Below the pieces are notes generated by a model that saw only the letters and a list, made by a program, of their open reading frames with translations, had not been told where the DNA came from and searched no databases. Of a stretch of 64,000 bases of DNA, positions 36,602-44,400 are shown one piece after another. Positions within the stretch are counted from its first letter, which is position 1. Each line of letters opens with the position of its first letter. Source of the stretch: Rhizobium sp. R634 (GTDB taxonomy: Bacteria; Pseudomonadota; Alphaproteobacteria; Rhizobiales; Rhizobiaceae); the NCBI RefSeq assembly GCF_002211305.1, contig NZ_LOKW01000006.1, positions 124,001-188,000 of the forward strand, read 5' to 3'. A program made the translations under genes and the position numbers.

Positions 36602-36805
36602 ACTGCTAAAGAGTTGCATTTTTGCAACTCGTCTCTGGTCGCAACTTGACGTTTTAATTTTTTGATTGCCACGGCGCCAGGAAATGTCCTAGACGCGCGG
36701 TCCCGGTCGTCAGTCGGTGTGGACATCAACGGATGGAGTTCAGAACCTCCTCCCGTGCAGTCGGCTTTGTCGTTCTGCATACGGATGCCGCATTGGAGGT
36801 CGGAA
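36602..36805. other. Leader region before the tRNA-like elements
   Basis: No gene is seen. The region holds a GAGTTGCA/TGCAACTC hairpin (36611-36630) and an AT-rich stretch with CTTGAC at 36645. A CCTCCTCCC motif lies at 36746-36754, inside a 6-bp stem (36741-36746 with 36772-36777). No sigma-54 -24/-12 element of correct spacing was found. Confidence 0.4.
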
Positions 36806-36877
36806 GCAGATATAGCTCAGAGGAAGAGCGCCGGATTTAGCCTCCGGAGGTCGTGGGTTCGATTCTCACTATTTGCG
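36806..36877 (+). ncRNA. tRNA-like element 1 (cloverleaf, anticodon position UAG)
   Basis: GCAGATA pairs with TATTTGC (one G-T). GCTC/GAGC forms the D stem, CCGGA/TCCGG the anticodon stem and GTGGG/CTCAC the T stem around TTCGATT. The loop TTTAGCC would place UAG at the anticodon, with an unusual C at position 37, in a type I body, unlike real tRNA-Leu. There is no encoded CCA. It is probably not a normal decoding tRNA. Confidence 0.6.
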
Positions 36878-36878
36878 A

Positions 36879-36951
36879 CATTGGATTGCTCAGTGGGTAG
36901 AGCGTCAGATTACGGATCTGAAGGTCGAAGGTTCGAATCCTTCTCCAAACA
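36879..36951 (+). ncRNA. tRNA-like element 2 (anticodon position ACG)
   Basis: It starts one base after element 1. D stem GCTC/GAGC, anticodon stem TCAGA/TCTGA with loop TTACGGA (ACG, as in tRNA-Arg), and T stem GAAGG/CCTTC with loop TTCGAAT are all well formed. The acceptor pairs only in its inner five positions; the two outer pairs are mismatched. There is no CCA. A degenerate or mimic tRNA is likely. Confidence 0.6.
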
Positions 36952-37275
36952 CTGGTCTGCAACCAGCGATATTGAAATTGACGGCTCAGGGACCGGAATG
37001 TCGAGGAGCGGAAAGAGACCGAAAGGTCTTGGCCCGTTCCGAAACCAGGGGCGCAAGCCAGAACGACAGTAACGACCAAGCCGCATGCCGGTCTCCCGAG
37101 GAGCGCGCTCCTAGGTCCGCCCACGTGCCGCAAGGTCCTCTTCTGCCGTTCCGCGACCGCAGCCTGCCACCGGTCCCCGGATCAATGCCGGGTGTGAATG
37201 CCAAGACTGAACGAGTGAAACACGAACCAAAGGAACAATCGGTCGATGACTTAGCGAACCGAAGGAGTGACGAAC
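36952..37275. other. Untranslated stretch between the tRNA-like elements and the slipin gene
   Basis: About 320 bp without a convincing gene. A short CTGGT/ACCAG hairpin (36952-36966) follows element 2. The last bases carry GAAGGAG, the ribosome site of the slipin gene. If transcription begins before the tRNA-like elements, this is part of a long structured leader. Confidence 0.45.
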
Positions 37276-38418
37276 ATGACAAAACTTCTCGAAATGATTT
37301 TGGGGCGCAAGCGCGTCCTGGTGAAGGAAAACGAACGCGTGATCGCCCTGCACAAGGGCCGGATTATAGGCGTGTACGGATCGGGCATGCACTGGCTGCC
37401 GAACAATCGTGACAGCCTGGAGGTCGCCCGTCACGACCTGAACAATCCGGTATTCGCGTCGGTTTACGAGAAGGCACTGTTTGACAAGCTCCCCGATGTC
37501 GCCGAGCAGAATCTGACCGTGTTTCGTACCGCTGCCACGGAAGTGGCGGTGATCGAACGGGACGGCGCAATTTTCGCCATCATGCTGCCGAACCAGAAGC
37601 TGGTGGTGTGGAAGAACGCTGGACCGTGGGCGGAAAAGCGGATCGACGTTGGTGATAACCTGACGGTCGATCCGGCGCTGATGCGCCGTATCGGGCAGGC
37701 TAGGAAGGCTGATGTGTTCAGCGTGCATCATATCAATGAGGGGCAGGTTGGTCTGCTTTTCATCGATGGTGCGAAGGCTGGAACGCTTTCCGCGGGTGTC
37801 CACGCTTTCTGGAATGTCGGCAAGGCTTTCCAGGTGAAGGTGATCGACCTGAAGTGGCAGACGCTCGACGTTACTGGCCAGGAACTCCTGACCCGTGACC
37901 GCGTGACGATCCGCATAAACATCTCCGCCGAATACCGTGTCGTAGACCCGGTCAAGGCGGTGACTGTGGTGAAGGACTTCTCGGATGCGCTGTACCGTGC
38001 GCTTCAGTTCGTCTTCCGCCGCACCCTCGGCAGCCTGACGCTTGATCAGATTCTCGAGCGTAAGGTGACGATCAATGCCGAAGCCGCTGAGAAAGTCCGC
38101 GAGGACATGGCGACAATCGGCATCGAGGTTTCTGGCATCGAGCTCAAGGACGTAATCCTGCCGGGTGAGATGCGTGAGATCCTCAATCAGGTCGTTGCTG
38201 CTGAGAAGCAGGCCGAGGCGAATGTCATCCGCCGCCGTGAGGAAACGAATGCCACGCGTTCGCTCCTCAACACGGCGAAAGTTATGGCCGAAAACCCGGT
38301 CATGTTGCGCCTGAAGGAGCTTGAGGCGCTTGAGACCATTGCCGGCAAGGTTGGTCACCTGACCATCCACAACGGCACGGGTGGGTTGATGAACGACATC
38401 ATCAATCTGCGCGACTGA
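37276..38418 (+). CDS. SPFH/band 7 family protein (slipin-like)
   Basis: The 380-residue protein has a full SPFH domain: VIDLKWQTLDVTGQELLTRD, VTIRINISAEYRVVDPVKAV and the terminal ILPGEMREILNQVVAAEKQAEAN coiled-coil region. There is no clear N-terminal membrane helix. SPFH proteins form cage-like membrane-associated scaffolds; slipins often work with NfeD or protease partners, none of which are adjacent here. ATG 37276 is eight bases after GAAGGAG; GTG 37267 is part of that site. Tandem tRNA-like elements precede it, and a 9-bp GC hairpin (38422-38456) without T run follows. Confidence 0.85.
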   Translation: MTKLLEMILGRKRVLVKENERVIALHKGRIIGVYGSGMHWLPNNRDSLEVARHDLNNPVFASVYEKALFDKLPDVAEQNLTVFRTAATEVAVIERDGAIFAIMLPNQKLVVWKNAGPWAEKRIDVGDNLTVDPALMRRIGQARKADVFSVHHINEGQVGLLFIDGAKAGTLSAGVHAFWNVGKAFQVKVIDLKWQTLDVTGQELLTRDRVTIRINISAEYRVVDPVKAVTVVKDFSDALYRALQFVFRRTLGSLTLDQILERKVTINAEAAEKVREDMATIGIEVSGIELKDVILPGEMREILNQVVAAEKQAEANVIRRREETNATRSLLNTAKVMAENPVMLRLKELEALETIAGKVGHLTIHNGTGGLMNDIINLRD

Positions 38419-38488
38419 AAGGCAGGCGCCGTCTCGGATTTCGAGGCGGCGCCTGCTATAAGAAGTGGATTTTGCGAAGGAGGGCCTC

Positions 38489-38764
38489 ATGCCGGACCAG
38501 GATCTTGGGCGACTGATCGAGGCAATCGATCGTCTTGCCGCGGCCGGTTTCGTCATGGGGGCGGATTGGCGGGTGGTTCACGATATCTGTCAGCGCCATG
38601 AAGGCGAACAGCCCTTTGATTGGGGCCATGCCCTCTGCCATCGCATCGAGGGCGATGACTGGAATGCCGATTATTGGTATCGCCGGGCCGGCAAGATGCG
38701 CGGCACGGGTGCGATGGCCGACGAATGGTCGGCGATGCGGGCGGAATTGTCTGCAAAGGCTTGA
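38489..38764 (+). CDS. Conserved hypothetical protein
   Basis: The 91-residue acidic protein (MPDQDLGRLIEAIDRLAAAG at the start, then DWGHALCHRIEGDDWNADYWYRRAGK) has no membrane segment or known motif. It is rich in Trp and His. A strong GAAGGAGGG precedes ATG 38489. Its composition is like the host. The slipin gene lies 70 bp upstream on the same strand, so they may share a transcript. Confidence 0.7.
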   Translation: MPDQDLGRLIEAIDRLAAAGFVMGADWRVVHDICQRHEGEQPFDWGHALCHRIEGDDWNADYWYRRAGKMRGTGAMADEWSAMRAELSAKA

Positions 38765-38815
38765 GGCTGGCTCCTGACCGCGCCCGGCGGACGCGGTCAG
38801 GACTGATTGCCCGAT

Positions 38816-39073
38816 TTATCTATTGTCCAGTTGCGACCTGACCAGCTTCAGCCCTCTTTCGGTGATCCGGTAGGGTTGGCCGGCTGACGACTTGATTGCC
38901 TTCAGCCGCTTCAGCCTGCGGAAGAGGTCGAGATCGACGCCAGGATAGCGCCAGCCGTCGCGGGTGAAGCAACTGACGGCCTCGATCTTTCTGTTGTCGT
39001 CGCGGGTAATTTCGATGCGGCCGCCTTGGGCCATGAGATGCAGGATGCGCTGCTCCGTGCGGGAAATGTCCAT
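38816..39073 (-). CDS. TopAI/YjhX-family protein (UPF0386)
   Basis: The 85-residue protein matches YjhX family length and motifs: SRTEQRILHLMAQGGRIEI near the N-terminus, VSCFTRDGWRYPGVD in the middle, and AGQPYRITERGLKLVRSQLDNR at the end (shown in parts). E. coli YjhX (TopAI) inhibits topoisomerase I and is paired with YjhQ, a GNAT protein. ATG 39073 gives the family N-terminus MDISRTEQ; a longer frame reaching 39169 does not. A small frame lies upstream and a divergent GNAT gene beyond it. Confidence 0.85.
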   Translation of the reverse strand: MDISRTEQRILHLMAQGGRIEITRDDNRKIEAVSCFTRDGWRYPGVDLDLFRRLKRLKAIKSSAGQPYRITERGLKLVRSQLDNR

Positions 39074-39192
39074 ATGTTGAAATCCGGTATCGCGCCCGGC
39101 AGGGCGCACAAAAACGATCTGGCGCTCGATTCGAACGTCAGGGCTTCGTTTTTTCGGGCCCATGCGCACAAGCGAACTTGCGGGCAGGGCCT

Positions 39193-39309
39193 TTACCGGG
39201 TCTCAGGCAGGCTCAACATAAAACACCTCGATAAGACTTCATATTCAGCCCGGAAAAAGCGGTCAAGGCGGCTTTGCCCGTCAAATCGGTCGAAAACCGC
39301 GATTTCCAT
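39193..39309 (-). CDS. Possible 38-codon leader ORF upstream of the TopAI-like gene
   Basis: ATG 39309 is preceded by AAAGGGA at seven-base spacing, a better ribosome site than that of the downstream gene. The frame starts MEIAVFDRFDGQSRLDRFF and ends MLSLPETR at a TAA, 119 nt before the TopAI-like start. In E. coli an upstream ORF (toiL) controls topAI in response to ribosome stalling, so a similar role is inferred. No sequence similarity to toiL is claimed. Confidence 0.45.
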   Translation of the reverse strand: MEIAVFDRFDGQSRLDRFFRAEYEVLSRCFMLSLPETR

Positions 39310-39383
39310 TGCATCATCCCTTTGGAGGCACTGGTAAATTCCGCGACTCAATGGTCTAGTTGCGCGGTAACGCGGAGGTGTCT

Positions 39384-39890
39384 TTGATCCACATTCGCAA
39401 TGCCCGCGACGGGGAAGCGGAACTGTTGAGCGAAATCGGGCTGAGGGCCTGGCAAAGGGCGATGGCGTCGATCGGCGAATCGGACGTTATGGTCGACGCG
39501 GCGCGCAACGCCTTTCGCAACTTCGTGGAAAATGACTGGCTGACCATTACGGTCGTCGAGCAGAACGGCCAGGTCGCGGGCTGGGCGGCGCGCGAGGGAT
39601 TGGACGAAACCATCTCGGATTTCTGGATCGATCCCATATTCACCCGCCAGGGGCTGGGCTCGGCCCTTCTCGAGCGCATCGAAAAGGACATCGCCGAGCA
39701 GGGCTTCGACAAGGCGGCGATGCAGACCCACTCCGGCAACGCCGAAGCGATCGGCTTCTTCCAGAAGCACGGCTACAGCATCCACTGGCTCTCGGTTGCC
39801 TATAATCCGAAGCTCGACCGCGACGTGCCCTCCGTCGGGCTGACGAAACAGCTCGTCTCAGGCGCGGGCGGATACGGACAGGAATTCTGA
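39384..39890 (+). CDS. GNAT-family N-acetyltransferase (next to the TopAI-like gene)
   Basis: The 168-residue protein has FWIDPIFTRQGLGSALLERIE (acetyl-CoA loop, in parts) and the C-terminal NAEAIGFFQKHGYSIHW of GNATs. Start TTG 39384 follows CGGAGG at five bases; an in-frame TTG at 39360 lacks a site. It diverges from the TopAI/YjhX-like gene. Because E. coli YjhQ, the TopAI antitoxin, is a GNAT, a functional link is possible but unproven. Target unknown. Confidence 0.8.
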   Translation: MIHIRNARDGEAELLSEIGLRAWQRAMASIGESDVMVDAARNAFRNFVENDWLTITVVEQNGQVAGWAAREGLDETISDFWIDPIFTRQGLGSALLERIEKDIAEQGFDKAAMQTHSGNAEAIGFFQKHGYSIHWLSVAYNPKLDRDVPSVGLTKQLVSGAGGYGQEF

Positions 39891-39922
39891 CATTTCAAAG
39901 GTGCGTCCGCGGCTCAAGCGAG

Positions 39923-40297
39923 CTATTCGGAGGTGACGCAGAAGTTGTTGCCTTCAGGATCATTCAAGACCGTATAGGCATCGGTCTCACGCACGAAAGT
40001 CGCGCCGAGGGATAGGAGCCGTTCGACTTCTTGTCTGCGATCCGCAGCGGCGATATCGAGATGGACGCGGTTGCGGGCGGGGCGCTCGCCCTCGCGAATA
40101 TGGAAGCACAGGCGCGTTCCGGGGCCGTCGACCATCACGGTCGGGTCCGTTTCAGTTGTGAGGCCCATCGCGGCAAGGCGAGCCAGCTCCGCATCGTCAT
40201 AAGGCATCACGCGGTAGCCATCGAGTGCTGCCGCCCAGAAACGGGCAACACGCGAGGGAATGTCGCAGTCGATGACGATTTCCTTCAGCCTTGCCAT
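39923..40297 (-). CDS. VOC/glyoxalase-like protein
   Basis: The 124-residue protein resembles the glyoxalase-like/VOC superfamily: VIDCDIPSRVARFWAAALDG at the start, RVHLDIAAADRRQEVERLLSLGA in the middle, and VLNDPEGNNFCVTSE at the end. The metal ligands His and Glu are weakly placed, so it may be a dioxygenase, resistance or binding protein. It is convergent with the GNAT gene at 39384 and close to the small membrane gene upstream. Confidence 0.78.
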   Translation of the reverse strand: MARLKEIVIDCDIPSRVARFWAAALDGYRVMPYDDAELARLAAMGLTTETDPTVMVDGPGTRLCFHIREGERPARNRVHLDIAAADRRQEVERLLSLGATFVRETDAYTVLNDPEGNNFCVTSE

Positions 40298-40304
40298 GGC
40301 GCTT

Positions 40305-40493
40305 CTAGGACTTGCCGGATCGACGCGGGAAAGCCCGCTCGATGATTGCGCCGCCGAAGGCCGGCAGCAAGGCGAAAAGCATGAGCTGTGCTGTTCCCTG
40401 CAGCGTCAACAGGCCGGAAATGAGGAGCGCGGCCAGCACTCCAAGGAGAGCTCCGGCCAGATAGGGCAAATAATCCTTCAATCGAGCCTCCAT
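40305..40493 (-). CDS. Small two-helix membrane protein
   Basis: The 62-residue protein has two hydrophobic segments (YLAGALLGVLAALLISGLLT and QLMLFALLPAFGGAII) and a basic C-terminus. ATG 40493 is chosen because the sequence before it (from 40559) is not protein-like. It overlaps no gene and lies seven bases upstream of the VOC gene. Family unknown. Confidence 0.55.
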   Translation of the reverse strand: MEARLKDYLPYLAGALLGVLAALLISGLLTLQGTAQLMLFALLPAFGGAIIERAFPRRSGKS

Positions 40494-40746
40494 GTGGTGA
40501 GTGCATGAAATCCCAAAAGCATTCTTTGACGAACATAGTGATGAATGCGGCGGCGGCAATCAGGAGGCGATCGAAACTCTTCTCCCTTGGCCGGTGCGGA
40601 AAATATAGCGCTCCGACGCAAAGCGGCCTTGGGACTTAGAGGAAATGACCAGCGGCTGCTGCTCTGCAACGCCGCGAAAGCCTTGCACCGGAACGCCATT
40701 TCCTTTACCTCACCAGTGGAAAAGAACAGCCTGCAAAGAGCATCAA

Positions 40747-42249
40747 ATGACCCTTGTCGACGTCCGCACGCCCGATCCGAAACGCTTCATCCCCGGCGCC
40801 ACCGGCGACTGGGAAGTCATCGTCGGCATGGAAGTTCATGCCCAGGTACTGTCCAATTCGAAGCTCTTCTCCGGCGCATCAACGGAGTTCGGAAAGCCGC
40901 AAAATTCGAACGTATCGCTGGTCGATGCCGCCATGCCCGGCATGCTGCCCGTAATCAACGAGGAATGCGTCAGGCAGGCCGTGCGCACCGGTCTCGGCCT
41001 GAAGGCTCAGATCAACAAGCGCTCGCTCTTCGACCGCAAGAACTATTTCTATCCCGACCTGCCGCAGGGCTATCAGATTTCGCAGTTCAAGGATCCGATC
41101 GTCGGCGAGGGCAAGATCGTCATTTCGCTCGGGCCGGACCGCCAGGGCCAGTTCGAGGATATCGAGATCGGCATCGAGCGCCTGCACCTAGAGCAGGATG
41201 CCGGCAAGTCGATGCACGACCAGCATCCGACCATGTCCTATGTCGATCTCAACCGCTCCGGCGTGGCGCTGATGGAGATCGTCTCCAAGCCCGACATGCG
41301 CTCCTCCGACGAAGCCAAGGCCTACATGACCAAGCTGCGCTCGATCGTGCGCTATCTCGGCACCTGCGACGGCAACATGGACGAAGGCTCGATGCGCGCC
41401 GACGTCAACGTCTCCGTGCGCCGCCCGGGCGAGGCTTTCGGCACGCGCTGCGAGATCAAGAACGTCAACTCCATCCGCTTCATCGGCCAGGCGATCGAAT
41501 ACGAAGCCCGCCGCCAGATCGGCATTCTGGAGGATGGCGGTACGATCGAGCAGGAGACGCGCCTGTTCGACCCGAACAAGGGCGAGACGCGCTCGATGCG
41601 CTCCAAGGAAGATGCGCACGACTATCGTTACTTCCCCGATCCGGATCTGCTGCCGCTCGAATTCGACGATGCCTTCATCAAGACGCTCGAAGCCGACCTG
41701 CCGGAACTGCCTGACGACAAGAAGGAGCGCTTCGTGCGCGAACTCGGCCTGTCGGTCTATGATGCCTCCGTGCTCGTCTCCGAAAAGGCGATCGCCGATT
41801 ATTTCGAGGCCGTGGCGGCAGGCCGCGACGGCAAGACGGCGGCCAACTGGGTCATCAACGATCTGCTCGGCGCGCTGAACCGCACCGGCAAGGATATCGA
41901 GCAGACGCCGGTTTCGCCGGCCCAGCTCGGCGCCATTATCGATCTCATCAAATCGGGAACCATCTCCGGCAAGATCGCCAAGGATCTGTTCGAGATCGTG
42001 CTGACCGAAGGCGGCGATCCCGCCGAGATCGTCGAATCGCGCGGCATGAAGCAGGTGACGGATACCGGCGCGATCGAAAAGGCCGTGGACGAGATCATTG
42101 CCGCCAATCCCGAGCAGGTGGAAAAGGTCAAGGCGAAGCCGACCATGGCGGCATGGTTCGTCGGCCAGGTGATGAAGGCGACCGGCGGCAAGGCCAATCC
42201 GCAGGCCGTCCAGGCGCTGGTCAAGGCGAAGCTCGGCATCGAGGAATAA
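40747..42249 (+). CDS. gatB: Asp-tRNA(Asn)/Glu-tRNA(Gln) amidotransferase subunit B
   Basis: GatB phosphorylates and amidates the misacylated tRNA in GatCAB. The 500 residues include [41 protein letters not shown] and the C-terminal YqeY-like tRNA-binding helix bundle. ATG 40747 follows AAAGAG. It is separated from gatCA by an accessory patch. A GNAT gene starts three bases after its stop. Confidence 0.96.
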   Translation: MTLVDVRTPDPKRFIPGATGDWEVIVGMEVHAQVLSNSKLFSGASTEFGKPQNSNVSLVDAAMPGMLPVINEECVRQAVRTGLGLKAQINKRSLFDRKNYFYPDLPQGYQISQFKDPIVGEGKIVISLGPDRQGQFEDIEIGIERLHLEQDAGKSMHDQHPTMSYVDLNRSGVALMEIVSKPDMRSSDEAKAYMTKLRSIVRYLGTCDGNMDEGSMRADVNVSVRRPGEAFGTRCEIKNVNSIRFIGQAIEYEARRQIGILEDGGTIEQETRLFDPNKGETRSMRSKEDAHDYRYFPDPDLLPLEFDDAFIKTLEADLPELPDDKKERFVRELGLSVYDASVLVSEKAIADYFEAVAAGRDGKTAANWVINDLLGALNRTGKDIEQTPVSPAQLGAIIDLIKSGTISGKIAKDLFEIVLTEGGDPAEIVESRGMKQVTDTGAIEKAVDEIIAANPEQVEKVKAKPTMAAWFVGQVMKATGGKANPQAVQALVKAKLGIEE

Positions 42250-42252
42250 GCG

Positions 42253-42756
42253 GTGTATTTCGTCCGCACCGCCGGAGAGCGCGACCTGGAAAAGGTGCGC
42301 GCTCTTCTGGTGGAGAGCTTTCACGCCACCTATGACGGTCTCCATGGCAAAGCCAGGGTGGACGATCTGATCGCCCACCTTCTGTCACCGGCGGCGTTGA
42401 AGGCGCGGCTCGCGCGCAAGGATGGCGAATTCCTCGTGGCCGATGACGGCCGCAACATCGGCGGCATGGGCTATGCGGTCATGTCGCAGGAGCTGACGAA
42501 AACCGTCATGCTGCATCTGCTCTACGTCAGCCCGCCGCTGCAGCGCCAGGGCATCGGCCGGGATATTTTCGCCGAACTCGAAACCTGCTTCCCCGATGCG
42601 GAGATCATGCGTCTCGAAGTCGAGCCGCGCAATGCTGCGGCGATCGCCTTCTATCAGGCGCACGGCTTCACCGAGGTTGGCCGCAACGACAACAGCGCGC
42701 CCGGGCAATCCGGCATACCGTCGTTGATTTTCGAAAAACCGCTCGAAAGCCATTGA
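42253..42756 (+). CDS. GNAT-family N-acetyltransferase
   Basis: The 167-residue protein shows LLYVSPPLQRQGIGRDIFAEL and VEPRNAAAIAFYQAHGF, the acetyl-CoA and C-terminal motifs of GNATs. It starts at GTG 42253, three bases after gatB, and is followed four bases later by a second GNAT gene, so the three genes form a likely operon. Its target is unknown; a RimI-like protein acetylation or a small-molecule target are both possible. Confidence 0.85.
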   Translation: MYFVRTAGERDLEKVRALLVESFHATYDGLHGKARVDDLIAHLLSPAALKARLARKDGEFLVADDGRNIGGMGYAVMSQELTKTVMLHLLYVSPPLQRQGIGRDIFAELETCFPDAEIMRLEVEPRNAAAIAFYQAHGFTEVGRNDNSAPGQSGIPSLIFEKPLESH

Positions 42757-42760
42757 AATC

Positions 42761-43234
42761 GTGAGGATCGAGTTGCCCGATGTTCTCGTTCGCAAAGCGC
42801 ACAGCGGCGATCTGCCGGCCCTCGTGGCGCTGTTTGCCGCCGATGCGCTCGGCGGCCACGGCGATACGGCGGATCCGGCGGCCTTTCCCGATTACGCCAG
42901 GGCCTTCGCCGTCATCGAGGCATCGCCCCACCAGACGCTTTACGTCGCGGAGCGCGATGGCGAGATCGTCGGCACGTTCCAGACGATGGTGACGACCTCT
43001 CTGACCGGCCGCGGCTCCTCGGCGATGATCATCCAGGCGGTGCAGACCCGGGAAGACATGCGCGGGCAGGGGATCGGCGCGCTGATGATCGAATTCGCCA
43101 TCGCCGAGGCAAAAGGCCGCGGTTTGCGGCTGATACAACTGACCTCGAATGTGATCCGCAAGGATGCCCACCGTTTCTATGAAAGGCTCGGCTTCAAGCC
43201 CTCGCATCTGGGCTTCAAGATGGCTTTGAAATGA
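42761..43234 (+). CDS. GNAT-family N-acetyltransferase
   Basis: The 157 residues carry VQTREDMRGQGIGALMIEFAI and DAHRFYERLGFKPSHLGFKM, typical GNAT signatures. Start GTG 42761 is four bases after the previous stop. It is one of four GNAT genes in about 7 kb, and not closely similar to its neighbour by eye. Substrate unknown. Confidence 0.85.
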   Translation: MRIELPDVLVRKAHSGDLPALVALFAADALGGHGDTADPAAFPDYARAFAVIEASPHQTLYVAERDGEIVGTFQTMVTTSLTGRGSSAMIIQAVQTREDMRGQGIGALMIEFAIAEAKGRGLRLIQLTSNVIRKDAHRFYERLGFKPSHLGFKMALK

Positions 43235-43336
43235 CCCGCTCTTCGCGTGGAATCGCTGGACAATTCGGCTTGGCGACGGCATAAGCAGGAAACGAATGGT
43301 GTTTGGCTCGCGTCCCGGCGAGCGCAAGGAAAAGAC

Positions 43337-43735
43337 ATGTGGAATCTTCTGGTTCAGACCTTCACCTGGTGGAACAGTCAGACGATGGGCACGCGTTTTG
43401 CGACCTGGCGTTTTGGCAAGCGTGTCGGAGAGGATGAATTCGGCAACGTCTACTACGAAGGCGGCATGTCTTCCTACGGCCTGCCGAAGCGCTGGGTGAT
43501 CTACAAGGGTTATGCCGAAGCTTCCGCGATCCCGCCGGGCTGGCATGGCTGGATGCATCATCGCACCGATGTTCCGCCGTCCAAGGAAAACTATACCGCC
43601 AAGGAATGGCAGAGGCCGCACCGTCCCAACCTCACGGGTTCATCGCAGGCTTACCGCCCGCCGGGCTCGCTCGCCGCTTCGGGTGAGCGGCCGCGCGTCA
43701 CCGGCGATTACGACGCCTGGACGCCCGGCAACTGA
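43337..43735 (+). CDS. NDUFA12-like NADH:ubiquinone oxidoreductase accessory subunit
   Basis: The 132-residue protein matches the NDUFA12 (B17.2) family: FTWWNSQTMGTRFATWRFG near the start, DEFGNVYYEGG, PKRWVIYKGYAEASAIPPGWHGWMHH in parts. Bovine NDUFA12 is a supernumerary subunit of complex I; alphaproteobacteria have it as an accessory subunit of the bacterial enzyme. ATG 43337 gives the family start MWNLLVQ. A DUF2155 gene follows on the same strand, the usual rhizobial order. Confidence 0.93.
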   Translation: MWNLLVQTFTWWNSQTMGTRFATWRFGKRVGEDEFGNVYYEGGMSSYGLPKRWVIYKGYAEASAIPPGWHGWMHHRTDVPPSKENYTAKEWQRPHRPNLTGSSQAYRPPGSLAASGERPRVTGDYDAWTPGN

Positions 43736-43845
43736 GACGGCTCGACCGGGCGACCCCAAGCCCGGCTTTTGGCCACAATTGACCTTTACCCGCAGGTTGG
43801 CCGCGCCTGATCGCGGCCATGGTTGAAAATTCTGGAGACGGGTAC

Positions 43846-44286
43846 ATGAAGCTCTTCACGCGGAACATCGTCCTGCGTGCCGCCGGATCGCTGCTGGCGC
43901 TTTCGGCCCTGCTTCCGATGGAGGCGGCAAATGCCGCGCGCATCGATAATCCGGTTGCCGTCTTCTCCGGTCTCGACAAGATTACCGGCCGCATCACCAC
44001 TTTCGATGTCTATGTCAATGAGACGGTACAGTTCGGCGCGCTGCAGGTGACGCCGAAGGCCTGCTACTCGCGCGATCAGGCCGAAGCGCAGAAGATCGAC
44101 GGCTTCGTCGAGGTTGATGAAATCACCCTTGATCGCAAGATCCGCCGCATCTTCACCGGCTGGATGTTCGCCGACAGCCCCGGCCTCAACGCCGTCGAGC
44201 ACCCGATCTACGACGTCTGGCTGAAAGACTGCAAGACGACCTCGGACGTCCCGGCGCCAGGTAACGCCAAGGCACCCGCGCGCTGA
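43846..44286 (+). CDS. DUF2155 periplasmic protein
   Basis: The 146-residue protein has a signal peptide ending near MEAANAARI and a mature domain with LDKITGRITTFDVYVNETVQFGAL, CYSRDQAEAQ and FTGWMFADSPGLNAVEHPIYDVWLKDC in parts. This is the DUF2155 family, usually next to the NDUFA12 gene in rhizobia; function unknown. Two cysteines in the mature part (CYS and KDC) could form a disulfide. ATG 43846 follows GGAG. Confidence 0.88.
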   Translation: MKLFTRNIVLRAAGSLLALSALLPMEAANAARIDNPVAVFSGLDKITGRITTFDVYVNETVQFGALQVTPKACYSRDQAEAQKIDGFVEVDEITLDRKIRRIFTGWMFADSPGLNAVEHPIYDVWLKDCKTTSDVPAPGNAKAPAR

Positions 44287-44400
44287 TCATTGTCACCTGG
44301 AGGCGACTTGAAAGCGGTGCGGTAGCTAGCTCCAGCCAATATTGGAAGCGCGGCGCATGCAGCTGATTGATGCGATGCGCCTTGGCCCCAGCCGTAAACC

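Noticed and set aside
36611..36630. GAGTTGCA/TGCAACTC hairpin as a terminator
   Set aside because: The stem is perfect but no T tract follows, so it was not called as a terminator.
36602..36805. Sigma-54 promoter before the tRNA-like elements (as in rtc operons)
   Set aside because: TGGAGGTCGGAAGCA near 36794 is one base short of the -24/-12 spacing, and no better candidate was found.
38422..38456. GC-rich hairpin after the slipin gene as a terminator
   Set aside because: The 9-bp stem is not followed by a T run. It could still be a transcript stabiliser.
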